Below are positions 27,961 through 36,392 of a DNA stretch of 50,544 nucleotides, piece after piece. The position numbers and the translations under genes are program-made. A model generated the notes under the pieces. The model was not told the origin of the DNA and did no database searches. It worked only from the letters and a program-made list of their open reading frames with translations. Source of the DNA: CANNDT01 sp945876205. Its GTDB lineage: Bacteria > Acidobacteriota > Vicinamibacteria > Vicinamibacterales > UBA2999. The DNA lies in assembly GCA_947503365.1 (NCBI GenBank), contig CANNDT010000026.1, forward strand, positions 1 to 50,544, given 5' to 3'. Within the stretch, counting starts at the first letter, position 1, and each line of letters begins with the position of its first letter.

Positions 27961-27988
27961 GTCGAACTCGGAACGTGGAACTCGGAAT
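27961..27988. repeat. NNGGAAC heptamer array (c)
   Basis: Four consecutive units GTCGAAC, TCGGAAC, GTGGAAC, TCGGAAT, beginning right at the LOG start codon and filling most of the gap to the ATPase gene. Confidence 0.6.
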
Positions 27989-27996
27989 CGTTTTGA

Positions 27997-29148
27997 TCAG
28001 TCGATCTCGATAATTCCCCAGCTCTTACGTTCCTCGGGGGTCGCTTCGACACCCGCATAGGCGAGCGCGGGGGCGGCCTCCGCTTGCGGCAGGCGGGCGA
28101 GCGCGTAGTGCTGCACTTCGCGCGCGACCTCCTCTTCGGTGGGTGGCGTCGGACGGCAGTGGAGCCGCACCCAGAGCCGCAGCAGCGGGTCGGTGAAGCT
28201 GTACTTCTTCTGCCGGGACGTGACCAGGTCGACGTCCTCGAGCCAGGAGAGATAGTCCTTGGTCGATCCCGGCGTGCGATGGAGGCGCAGCGAGATCTCC
28301 GTGAGCGTGAGCGGTTCGTGGTCGGCGAGGATGTCGAGGATCGCCTTGAGCGCGCCGTAGCCGCGCGCGCGATGCAGGCGGAGCTCGTAGCAGAAGCGGC
28401 ACCAGTGATTGAGCGCGCCCTCGACCGAGAGCAGCGCCGTCAGGGCGCTAATCGGGTCGGCGCTACGGCCCATCTGCGTGACGGTGTCGCCGATCGCGCG
28501 GATGTAGGTCGCGCGGCCGTCGGTGAGCGCCTCTACCGTGCGCCCCAGCTCGTCCCGGTCGTCGGTCGGCATCTGCTCGTAGCCGTTGTAGGCCGGGGCG
28601 AGGAGATCGGTGACGTCGGCCGCGCCAAGCGCGGGGATGTGCATCACCTCGAAGCGCGACGTGGCGTCGCGCAGCAGCCGGTGCGCGCGGGCGACGTAGC
28701 GGGTGGTGAGGACGAAGCGGTTGGGGCTGGCGGAGAGCGCCTGGAGCAAGTCGCGCAGCACGTGGCGGAGGCCCGGAAAGCTTTCGAACGTGCGGAGCTC
28801 GAGCACTTCGTCCAGGAGAAAGGTGCAGGGCTCGCCGCCCGGGGCGCGGGCGGTGTCGAAGAACACCAGCAGGGTGTCGAACGCTTCGCGCGCGTTCGCG
28901 GGCGGGTGGTTCGCGTGGAAGGGGAACGGAGACGAGGAGACCACGGCCTGCAGAAACCGTTCCGGCGTGGTCGCGCACCGCTCGACATCTATGTACTGTG
29001 CCGCGCCGCGGCCGAGGCGATCGCGCAGACGGTGCAGCATCCACGTCCGGCCCGTTCCGCAGCCTCCCAGCACCACCGGGATCCGCGATGGAGACGCATC
29101 GAGCGCTCCCTGAACCCGCCGTTCGAACCCCAACTGAGCACCGGTCAT
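27997..29148 (-). CDS. STAND-like AAA ATPase with winged-helix C-terminus
   Basis: A 383-aa protein. Walker A is GGCGTGRTW (Arg next to the usual Lys/Thr, so the P-loop is atypical: G-T-G-R-T). Walker B is CTFLLDEVLEL, followed by a sensor-like RFVLTTRYVARA. The C-terminal third looks like a winged-helix module (YGALKAILDILADHEPLTLTEISLRLHRTPGSTKDYLSWLEDVDLV) and KYSFTDPLLRLWVRLH. That layout matches archaeal-type ATPases of the ArsR-like/DUF234 group. Its ATG overlaps the hutU stop codon by one base (TAATG), implying coupled translation. The link to histidine metabolism is unexplained. Confidence 0.75.
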   Translation of the reverse strand: MTGAQLGFERRVQGALDASPSRIPVVLGGCGTGRTWMLHRLRDRLGRGAAQYIDVERCATTPERFLQAVVSSSPFPFHANHPPANAREAFDTLLVFFDTARAPGGEPCTFLLDEVLELRTFESFPGLRHVLRDLLQALSASPNRFVLTTRYVARAHRLLRDATSRFEVMHIPALGAADVTDLLAPAYNGYEQMPTDDRDELGRTVEALTDGRATYIRAIGDTVTQMGRSADPISALTALLSVEGALNHWCRFCYELRLHRARGYGALKAILDILADHEPLTLTEISLRLHRTPGSTKDYLSWLEDVDLVTSRQKKYSFTDPLLRLWVRLHCRPTPPTEEEVAREVQHYALARLPQAEAAPALAYAGVEATPEERKSWGIIEID

Positions 29149-30866
29149 TAATTTTTCCCCCGCTCGCGGAAGCCTGAAGGCCTCCGGCTGCCGCTGTCGT
29201 CGCTACCGCTGTGGCGCATTGGAATTCTGACGCCGCGTTCTGCCGCCGTCGCGAGCGCCTCCGGGTATCCGGCATCCGCATGCCGCGCCACCCCTATCCC
29301 TGGATCGCAGGTGAGCACGCGTTCGAGCCGCTCGGCGGCGTCCGCAGTGCCATCCGCGACGATCACCATCCCGGCGTGGAGCGAGTAGCCGATGCCGACG
29401 CCCCCACCATGGTGCACCGCCACCCAGGTCGCGCCCGCCGATGCGTTGAGCAAGGCGTTCAAGATCGGCCAATCGGCGATCGCATCACTGCCGTCGCGCA
29501 TCCCTTCGGTTTCCCGGTTGGGCGATGCCACTGAACCAGTATCGAGGTGATCGCGGCCGATCACAATCGGCGCCGAGATCGCGCCCGTTCGTACCAGTTC
29601 GTTGATCTTCAATCCAAACCTTGCGCGATCGCCGTAGCCAAGCCAGCAGATGCGCGCGGGCAATCCTTGAAACGCGACGCGCTCGCGCGCCATGCGAATC
29701 CAACGGCACAGCGGCGCGTCATCAGCGAACATCTCGAGCGCTGCCTCGTCGGTCACGCGGATGTCGTCGGGATCTCCCGAGAGCGCGGCCCACCTGAACG
29801 GCCCCTTGCCCTCACAGAAGAGAGGACGCACATATTCCGGCACGAAGCCGCGAATGTCAAACGCGTTTTCGACGCCCGCGCGCTTCGCCTGGGCACGAAT
29901 GTTGTTGCCGTAATCGAACGTCACCGCGCCGCGCGATTGCAATGCCAACATCGCTTCCACGTGGCGTGCCATCGACTGCATCGATCGCTCGACATACGCT
30001 TCAGGATCGTGCTCGCGAAGATCCTCAGCATCAGCAAGCGACATGCCGTGCGGCACGTAGCCGTTGAGCGCGTCATGTGCGGACGTTTGATCCGTCAGAA
30101 CGTCCGGAATGACGCCACGCTGCAGGATTTCCGGCAACACATCCGCCGCGTTCCCTTCCAGTCCGATCGAGCGTGCGGTCCGTGTGCGCCGCCATGCTGC
30201 AATTTTGTCGAGCGCCTCGTCCAAACTCGTCGTCGCCTCGTCGAGGTACTTCGTGGCGAGCCGCCGCTTGATGCGCTGTGGGTCGACCTCGACGACGAGC
30301 GCCGCCGCACCGTTCATCGTCGCCGCCAGCGGCTGCGCGCCGCCCATGCCGCCGAGTCCGGCGGTGACGACCACGCGTCCGCTCAGCGATCCATCGAAGT
30401 GCGCACGCGCGGCGGCGGCGAAAGTTTCGTAGGTACCCTGCAAAATTCCCTGTGTTCCGATGTAAATCCAGCTGCCCGCGGTCATCTGGCCGTACATCGT
30501 CAGGCCGCGGTGCTCGAGATCGCGGAAATTTTCCCACGTCGCCCAGGCGGGCACGAGCAGCGCGTTGGCAATCAGTACGCGCGGGGCGCCCGCGTGCGTG
30601 CGAAACACGCCGACCGGCTTGCCCGATTGCACCAGCAGCGTCTCGTCGCCTTCAAGTTGCTGTAACGAAGAAACGATGGCGTCGTAACACTCCCAGTTGC
30701 GCGCCGCTTTTCCGGAGCCGCCGTAGACGACGAGATCCTCCGGCCGCTCCGCGACGTCGGGATCCAGGTTGTTCATCAGCATGCGCAGAGCGGCTTCCTG
30801 TCCCCAGCCCTTGCACGAGAGTGCAGGACCGCGTGGAGCCCGGATGGTGCGCGGTGCAGTCGTCAT
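29148..30866 (-). CDS. hutU: urocanate hydratase
   Basis: Second enzyme of histidine degradation, converting urocanate to imidazolone propionate with NAD+ as an electrophilic cofactor. The 572-aa protein carries WGQEAALRMLMNNLDPDVAE, VYGGSGKAARNWECYDAI, HAGAPRVLIANALLVPAWATWE, TAGSWIYIGTQGILQGTYET, TAGLGGMGGAQPLA, DQTSAHD..NGYVPHGMS, the Cys loop RICWLGYGDRARFG and HHGGGVGIGYSLHAGMV. The C-terminus is about 15 residues longer than usual, with a Ser/Arg-rich tail. It follows hutH by 88 bases and is coupled to the ATPase gene. Confidence 0.96.
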   Translation of the reverse strand: MTTAPRTIRAPRGPALSCKGWGQEAALRMLMNNLDPDVAERPEDLVVYGGSGKAARNWECYDAIVSSLQQLEGDETLLVQSGKPVGVFRTHAGAPRVLIANALLVPAWATWENFRDLEHRGLTMYGQMTAGSWIYIGTQGILQGTYETFAAAARAHFDGSLSGRVVVTAGLGGMGGAQPLAATMNGAAALVVEVDPQRIKRRLATKYLDEATTSLDEALDKIAAWRRTRTARSIGLEGNAADVLPEILQRGVIPDVLTDQTSAHDALNGYVPHGMSLADAEDLREHDPEAYVERSMQSMARHVEAMLALQSRGAVTFDYGNNIRAQAKRAGVENAFDIRGFVPEYVRPLFCEGKGPFRWAALSGDPDDIRVTDEAALEMFADDAPLCRWIRMARERVAFQGLPARICWLGYGDRARFGLKINELVRTGAISAPIVIGRDHLDTGSVASPNRETEGMRDGSDAIADWPILNALLNASAGATWVAVHHGGGVGIGYSLHAGMVIVADGTADAAERLERVLTCDPGIGVARHADAGYPEALATAAERGVRIPMRHSGSDDSGSRRPSGFRERGKN

Positions 30867-30931
30867 CAGCGATGGAAGTGAACGGAGTACCTGACGAAAA
30901 GATCAGATGCTAAGAAGCGCGCGCGATGTTG

Positions 30932-30962
30932 TCAATTGAATTTCAAAAAAGAATTCAATTGA
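30932..30962 (-). promoter_or_regulatory. perfect 11-base inverted repeat at the hutH 3' end
   Basis: TCAATTGAATT and AATTCAATTGA flank a 9-base loop (TCAAAAAAG). The repeat covers the hutH stop codon and lies about 65 bases before hutU. It is AT-rich in a GC-rich setting and has no T run behind it, so an operator or mRNA hairpin fits better than a terminator. Confidence 0.5.
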
Positions 30963-32469
30963 CTTCCAACGAGCACGCGCGTTCGAGCTCTCCTGACGCA
31001 ATCAACTCTGTAATCGATACGAGATCGGACGATGGCGGACGATCGTGCTCGAGCTCCGGCACACGCGTGCGAATGAAATCATGAACACGCATAAGCGGTG
31101 GCGACGAGATCAGCGGACGCAACAGATCGATCGCCTGGCACGCGCACAGCAACTCGACGGCGACGACCTGCCGCGCACGCTCGAGCGCGACCGCGGCCTT
31201 CAGTCCGGCCGCCATGCTCATGCTGACGTGGTCTTCCCTGTTGGCCGACGTCGGGATCGTGTCGACGCTGGCGGGATGCGCGAGCGTTTTGAGCTCGGAC
31301 GTCAGCGCGGCCGCCGTCACCTGCGCCATCATCAGCCCCGATTCGAGTCCGCCATGCCGCGTGAGGAACGCCGGAAGGCCGCTCAGCGCGGGATTGACGA
31401 GCCGCTCGGACCGCCGCTCGCTGATCGTCGCCAGTTGAGCGAGGCCGACGCAGATCAAGTCGGCGGCGACCGCTACCGGTGCGCCGTGAAAGTTGCCGCC
31501 TGACACGATCTCCCGCGTGTCGGCAAAGACCATCGGGTTGTCGGTGGCCGCATTCGCTTCGATCGCGAAGACTCCGCCGGCAAACTGAAACGCGTCGCGT
31601 GCCGCACCGTGCACCTGGGGCGCACACCGCATGGAATAGGCGTCCTGTACGCGTCCGCAGTTGGCGTGCGCGGCGTTGATGGCGCTTCCGGTGAGCAACA
31701 TCCGCAGGTTAGCGGCCGACGTCGTCTGTCCCGCAAACGGCCGCTCCGCGTGAATACGCGCGTCGAACGGCTTGGCCGACCCCTGAAGCCCATCGATGCT
31801 CAGCGCGGCGGCGAGGTCGGCCGCCCGGGCGAGACGATGACAGCCGTGCAGCGTGAGGCCGAGCAACGCCGTCGACATCTGCGTGCCGTTGATCAGCGCC
31901 AACCCTTCTTTCGCTGCGAGCGTTGCCGGCGGGATGCCCGCACGCCGCAGTCCTGCGGCGCCTGGCTCCTTGACGCCGTCATGCCACGCCTCGCCTTCGC
32001 CGATCAGGACGAGCGCGAGGTGGGCGAGCGGGGCGAGGTCGCCACTCGCCCCCACGGATCCGCGCGACGGGACGACGGGATGCACGCGGCGGTTGAGCAG
32101 CTCGAGCAGCAGCTCCAGCGTCTCGAGCCTGATGCCGGAGAAACCCTTGGCCAGCACGTTGGCGCGCAGGGCCATCGCCGCCCGCACCACCGGAACCGGC
32201 AGCGGATCGCCCACCCCCGCCGCATGGCTGCGGAGCAGATTCAGCTGCAGCTCGGCGAGCGACTCGTGCGGGATCTTGACTTCAGCGAAGTTGCCGAAAC
32301 CGGTGTTGATACCGTAGGTGGGGTCGTCGTGATCGGTGAACTCGTCGACGACGCCGCGTGCGGCCCGCACACGGGCACGGGCCTCGCTGGTCAGCCGCGC
32401 CGGCTCGAATTCGTGGGCGATCGACACGAGCTGGTCGAGAGTGAGGGACTGACCGTCGAGATCAACCAT
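30955..32469 (-). CDS. hutH: histidine ammonia-lyase
   Basis: First step of histidine degradation: deamination to urocanate. The 504-aa protein has the MIO-forming ASG triad in GSVGASGDLAPLAHLAL. Other family elements are YGINTGFGNFAEV, LQLNLLRSHAAGVG, LINGTQMSTAL, QDAYSMRCAPQVHGA, SGGNFHGAPVA and TIPTSANREDHVSMS. The ATG at 32469 gives the usual N-terminus MVDLDGQSLTLDQL; upstream codons run through a repeat. It is divergent from purA. Confidence 0.96.
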   Translation of the reverse strand: MVDLDGQSLTLDQLVSIAHEFEPARLTSEARARVRAARGVVDEFTDHDDPTYGINTGFGNFAEVKIPHESLAELQLNLLRSHAAGVGDPLPVPVVRAAMALRANVLAKGFSGIRLETLELLLELLNRRVHPVVPSRGSVGASGDLAPLAHLALVLIGEGEAWHDGVKEPGAAGLRRAGIPPATLAAKEGLALINGTQMSTALLGLTLHGCHRLARAADLAAALSIDGLQGSAKPFDARIHAERPFAGQTTSAANLRMLLTGSAINAAHANCGRVQDAYSMRCAPQVHGAARDAFQFAGGVFAIEANAATDNPMVFADTREIVSGGNFHGAPVAVAADLICVGLAQLATISERRSERLVNPALSGLPAFLTRHGGLESGLMMAQVTAAALTSELKTLAHPASVDTIPTSANREDHVSMSMAAGLKAAVALERARQVVAVELLCACQAIDLLRPLISSPPLMRVHDFIRTRVPELEHDRPPSSDLVSITELIASGELERACSLEVN

Positions 32470-32492
32470 GAAGCGAAGGCCATCCACTGAGA

Positions 32493-32561
32493 CGGCACAC
32501 CGAGACACCGAGTCGCCGAGGCAACAGGAATTTCTCGCTGTCTCGGTGCCTCGGTGTGTCG
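32493..32561. repeat. imperfect 28-base inverted repeat built of CACCGAG units
   Basis: Arms at 32493-32520 and 32534-32561 match at 23 of 28 positions around a 13-base loop. Each arm holds repeated (A)CACCGAG blocks spaced by about eight bases. It sits between the divergent hutH and purA starts and could form a large cruciform or hairpin in either transcript. Confidence 0.6.
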
Positions 32562-32615
32562 TGGGAGCGAAGGTTGTTCGACATACGCAGTCCGAAGCAC
32601 TTACGATATACCCGA

Positions 32616-33917
32616 ATGTCGAAGACGAACATCGCAGTACTCGGGGCGCAGTGGGGCGACGAAGGCAAGGGCAAGATCGTCGACATGCTGACCCCGCATT
32701 TCTCAACGGTCGCGCGCTACCAGGGCGGTCACAACGCGGGGCACACGGTTTACGTGCAGGGCAAGAAATTCGTCCTCCATCTCATTCCGTCGGGCATCCT
32801 CCATCCCAAGGTCACCTGCATCATCGGCAACGGTGTGGTCATCGACCCGCAGGCGCTCTTCAAGGAGATTGACGAGCTGGCCCGCATGGGGATCTCGGTG
32901 GATGGCCGTCTGCTGATCAGCGAGAAGGCGCACGTCATCCTGCCGTATCACCGCGAGCTGGACGTGCTGTCTGAAGCGCGCCGCGGTGAACGGAAGATTG
33001 GCACGACGTCGCGCGGGATCGGTCCGGCCTACGAGGACAAGATCGGCCGCCGCGGCATCCGCATCTGCGACATGCTCGGCGACCGCGCGGCGCTGCAGGA
33101 AGAAGTGCGCGAGAACGTCAACGCGCGCAACCGCATCATCAAGGATTCAACGCTCGACTGGAAGCCGCTCTTCGATCAGTTGCTCGCGTCGGGCGAGCGG
33201 ATTCGTCCGTGGGCGACCGACGTCTCGCTCTTCCTGGCGCAGCAGATGAAGGAAGGGAAGGCGGTGATGTTCGAGGGGGCGCAGGCAACGCTGCTCGACA
33301 TCGATCACGGGACGTATCCGTTCGTGACCTCGTCGAACGCCTCGGTTGGCGGCGTCTGCACCGGCCTCGGCGTGCCGCCGCGCGCCATCGGCGGCGTGCT
33401 TGGCGTGGCCAAGGCGTACACGACGCGCGTCGGTGAAGGACCGCTGCCGACGGAGCTGTCGGGTGCGCTCGCGGATCGTCTGCGCGAGAGCGGCCAGGAA
33501 TACGGCGCTTCGACCGGGCGTCCGCGCCGCTGTGGCTGGTACGACGCGGTCGTCGTGCGCTACTCCGCGCGCATCAACGGCCTCGACGCGCTGGCGCTCA
33601 CCAAGCTCGACGTGCTCGACGGCCTCGACGACGTGAATATCTGCACCGGGTACAAGACGGCCAACGGCATCGTGACCGAGTTTCCCGCCGACCTGCGCGC
33701 GCTCAACGGCGCCACGCCGATCTACGAGACGATGCCCGGATGGAAGACCCCCACCAAGGGCGCGACGACGGTGGAGCAACTGCCGCCGGAAGCGCAGCGC
33801 TACGTTCGTCGTCTTGAAGAGGTGAGCGGCGTGGACTGCGCGATCATCTCGACGGGATCCGATCGCGCGGAAACGATCGTGAGACCGGACTCTGTCGTTG
33901 CCGGGTGGCTGGCCTGA
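32616..33917 (+). CDS. purA: adenylosuccinate synthetase
   Basis: Joins IMP and aspartate with GTP in AMP synthesis. The 433-aa protein begins MSKTNIAVLGAQWGDEGKGK, with the GTP loop and catalytic Asp; the ATG at 32616 was chosen on that basis. Other signatures are GGHNAGHTVY, GTTSRGIGPAYEDK, FEGAQATLLDIDHGTYPFVTSSN, YTTRVGEGPLPTE, GRPRRCGWYDAV, LTKLDVLDGL and the C-terminal IISTGSDRAETI. Length and motifs are normal. REP-like palindromes follow the stop. Confidence 0.97.
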   Translation: MSKTNIAVLGAQWGDEGKGKIVDMLTPHFSTVARYQGGHNAGHTVYVQGKKFVLHLIPSGILHPKVTCIIGNGVVIDPQALFKEIDELARMGISVDGRLLISEKAHVILPYHRELDVLSEARRGERKIGTTSRGIGPAYEDKIGRRGIRICDMLGDRAALQEEVRENVNARNRIIKDSTLDWKPLFDQLLASGERIRPWATDVSLFLAQQMKEGKAVMFEGAQATLLDIDHGTYPFVTSSNASVGGVCTGLGVPPRAIGGVLGVAKAYTTRVGEGPLPTELSGALADRLRESGQEYGASTGRPRRCGWYDAVVVRYSARINGLDALALTKLDVLDGLDDVNICTGYKTANGIVTEFPADLRALNGATPIYETMPGWKTPTKGATTVEQLPPEAQRYVRRLEEVSGVDCAIISTGSDRAETIVRPDSVVAGWLA

Positions 33918-34037
33918 CGCGTCGGCTGAAGCCGACGCGCTACAGGTGGCAGAAAGACAGTTGGTAGGCAGCTGCAATAGGCAGCTGTAGAGCGCACCCT
34001 TCAGGGTGCGCGACTACTCCTTCAGGGTGCGCGACTA
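33915..34037. repeat. REP-like palindromes between purA and the PilZ gene
   Basis: Hairpin one, 33918-33939: CGCGTCGGC-TGAA-GCCGACGCG, followed by CTACAGG. Hairpin two, 33992-34011: GCGCACCC-TTCA-GGGTGCGC, flanked by GTAG and CTAC. A half copy (TTCAGGGTGCGCGACTACT) follows directly. The order and the trailing half copy are the same as at 13641-13783, while the first stem differs by compensating changes. Confidence 0.8.
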
Positions 34038-34703
34038 CTTCTTATTGCCTTCGAGAAACTTCGACACTGACTCCTGATCCGCATCGAAGAACTCGATGCC
34101 GGCGCGGTAGCGCGCCGCGCCGCCTTTAGGAATCTCAAACGAGGCCCAGGCGACGGCGCCGCTGAACCGCATCGCCCGCGCGGTGTCGGGCAGCGAGATG
34201 CGGAGACGCTGGTTCGGCTTGAGGATCGTCGGCGAGACGACATGCGCGCCCACCAGCGACAGATCGACGAGCGTCGCCGGGTTGCCGTCGATCGTGACCT
34301 CGACGCCATCGACGATCTTGAAGCGCGGGGCACGGCGCGTCCCTCGTTGATCGAGACCGGCCTCGGCTGGGGATGGCGGCGGTTCGGCGACCGCGGCCGG
34401 CGCGGAGCCGGACTGTCCTTCGGGCTTGCGCGACACCCGCGAGTACGCGGTGTCGTGCGAGACGATTCGAATCTCACAGGCGGAGAGCGACGGATCGGCC
34501 TTGATGCGGTTGATCAGCGCGGCGCCGCGCGAGGTCGCCGCGAACCGCCGTTCGAGCGCGACGACGGCGGGGCGCTGGCGGGTGATGATGTCAAGCGCCC
34601 GCAGCGCATCGACGTCCGAAAACACCTGCGCACCGCCGAGGTCTTCTCGTTCCTTGAGTGCGGGCAGGTGTTCGAGGGAGGCGATCAGGACCGTAGCCGA
34701 CAC
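34035..34703 (-). CDS. PilZ-domain protein with degenerate receiver-like N-terminus
   Basis: A 222-aa protein. The first 80 residues look like a receiver fold without the phospho-acceptor pattern (VLIASLEHLPALKE...PAVVALERRFAATSRGAALINRIKAD). After a Pro/Ala linker comes a PilZ domain: RRAPRF (part of RxxxR), VEVTIDGNPATLVDLSLVGAHVVSP (D/NxSxxG type) and MRFSGAVAWASFE, RAGIEFFDAD. It probably binds cyclic-di-GMP; the SLVGAH sequence fits the second half of the motif. Start GTG at 34703. It is convergent with purA. Confidence 0.8.
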   Translation of the reverse strand: MSATVLIASLEHLPALKEREDLGGAQVFSDVDALRALDIITRQRPAVVALERRFAATSRGAALINRIKADPSLSACEIRIVSHDTAYSRVSRKPEGQSGSAPAAVAEPPPSPAEAGLDQRGTRRAPRFKIVDGVEVTIDGNPATLVDLSLVGAHVVSPTILKPNQRLRISLPDTARAMRFSGAVAWASFEIPKGGAARYRAGIEFFDADQESVSKFLEGNKK

Positions 34704-34748
34704 AGTCTGTCAGTCTAACCCAAAAAACAGGCGCGAAAGTTGACCACA

Positions 34749-35510
34749 ATGACAGCCGTCGTGGAGTCTCTGGCCGTTCGCTGCGAGGGTCTTACAAAAC
34801 GGTACGGCGATGTCGTCGCCGTCAACGGCCTGTCTCTGCACGTCCGCCGCGGCGAGTGCTTCGGCCTGCTCGGCCCGAACGGCGCGGGCAAGACCACTAC
34901 CATTGAAATTCTCGAAGGACTGCTGGCGCCCGATGCGGGCGACGTCGATGTGCTCGGCTTGCGCTGGGGCAAGGACGACCGCGAGCTGCGGCAGCGGCTG
35001 GGCGTCCAGCTCCAGGAAACACAGCTCGCCGAGAAGCTGACGGTCGAAGAGACGCTGCGCCTGTTCAGGTCGTTCTATCACCGCGGCCGCAGCATCGACG
35101 AGCTGCTGCGCATCATCGAGCTCGAGCCGAAGCGCACGAGCTGGGTGGGCAAGCTCTCCGGCGGCCAGAAGCAGCGGCTCGCGATTGCCTGTGCGCTCGC
35201 GGGCGATCCCGACCTGTTGTTTCTCGACGAGCCGACGACCGGTCTCGACCCGCAGTCACGACGGCAGTTGTGGGGGCTGTTGCAGCAGTTTCGCGCACAG
35301 GGCGGCACGATCCTCCTCACGACCCATTACATGGATGAGGCCGAGATCCTCTGCGACCGCGTCGCGATCGTAGACGAGGGGCGGGTCATCACCGTTGGCT
35401 CGCCGAAGGAGCTCATCGGCGCGCTCGGCGCGCCGAAGGTGGTCGTCCATCAGGGCACGCTCGAAGACGTCTTCATGTCATTGACCGGAAAGCACCTCCG
35501 TGATGAATAG
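34749..35510 (+). CDS. ABC-2 type exporter ATPase
   Basis: A 253-aa ATP-binding subunit with Walker A GPNGAGKTTT, Q-loop VQLQETQL, signature LSGGQKQRLAIA, Walker B LLFLDEPTTGLDP and H-loop TTHYMDEAE. It belongs to the drug/daunorubicin-type exporter ATPases. An ATG at 34749 was preferred; a TTG nine bases upstream is possible. It overlaps the permease start by 11 bases. Its partner permease is broken by an IS, so the exporter is probably inactive unless another permease substitutes. Confidence 0.93.
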   Translation: MTAVVESLAVRCEGLTKRYGDVVAVNGLSLHVRRGECFGLLGPNGAGKTTTIEILEGLLAPDAGDVDVLGLRWGKDDRELRQRLGVQLQETQLAEKLTVEETLRLFRSFYHRGRSIDELLRIIELEPKRTSWVGKLSGGQKQRLAIACALAGDPDLLFLDEPTTGLDPQSRRQLWGLLQQFRAQGGTILLTTHYMDEAEILCDRVAIVDEGRVITVGSPKELIGALGAPKVVVHQGTLEDVFMSLTGKHLRDE

Positions 35511-36392
35511 GGGAGGCGCTCTTCATCCGCTCATCGAGATGACGATGGCACGGCTGCGCGAATTCATACGCGAGCCGGAAGCGCTCTTCTGGACGTTTCT
35601 CTTCCCGATCGTGATGTCGCTGGCGCTCGCGGTCGCGTTTCCCGGCGGCCGCGCGGCGCCGGTCATCGTCGGTCTCGAGGCTGGTCCGCGCGCCGACGTG
35701 GTGCGCCGCGCGCTCGCCGCTCGAGCCGACATCGTGATTCGCGACATTGCGCCCCCGGAACAGGAGCGTGCGATTCGCGAAGGCAACGTGCACATGGTCG
35801 TGGTGCCTGACGACCCGCCGATCTACCGCTTCGATCCGGGCCGCAGCGAGAGCCGCACCGCGCGGCTCGTGGTTGACGCGGCGCTGAAGGGCGCCGCGGG
35901 ACGGCAGGACCCGTGGCAGGCGCGTGAAGAGCCGATGCAGATTGCCGGCTCGCGATATGTCGACTGGCTGATCCCCGGCATCGTCGGCATGACCATCATG
36001 GGCACGGGCATGTGGGGGATTGGGTTCTCGATCGTGCAGGCGCGCATGCGCAAGGTCCTCAAGCGGCTGGCGGCCAGCCCGATGCGCCGGCGTGACTACC
36101 TGCTGGCGCAGATGCTCGCCCGGCTGATGTTCCTCGGGCCTGAGGTGATCGTGCCGCTGGTGTTCGGCGCCCTGGCGCTCGGGATGCCGATTCGCGGTTC
36201 CGTTGGCGCCATTGCCATCGTCTGCCTGGTGGGCGCGCTTGCGTTCACGTCGATCGGCCTGCTGGCGGCAAGCCGCCCGCGCACCTTTGAGGGGATGTCC
36301 GGGATTCTCAACCTCTTGATGCTGCCGATGTGGATCCTGAGCGGCGTCTTCTTCTCGGCGGCCAACTTCCCAGACGCCCTCCAGCCCTTTAT
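35500..36392 (+). pseudogene. ABC-2 permease, 5' part, split by IS701-family element
   Basis: Codes for about 297 residues of an ABC-2 permease: N-terminal MARLREFIREPEALFWTFLFPIVMSLALAVAF, a periplasmic region, then helices such as IVGMTIMGTGMWGIGFSIV and LNLLMLPMWILSGVFFSAANFP. It breaks after ALQPFI, inside the codon ATC. The second part resumes at 37725. Removing the element and one TTAT copy rebuilds a continuous 348-aa frame. As it stands, the frame reads six residues into the IS and stops at 36411. Confidence 0.92.

Noticed and set aside
28084..29151. 355-aa plus-strand frame across the ATPase gene
   Set aside because: Arg/Glu-rich with no recognisable fold; the minus-strand ATPase has Walker motifs and is coupled to hutU.
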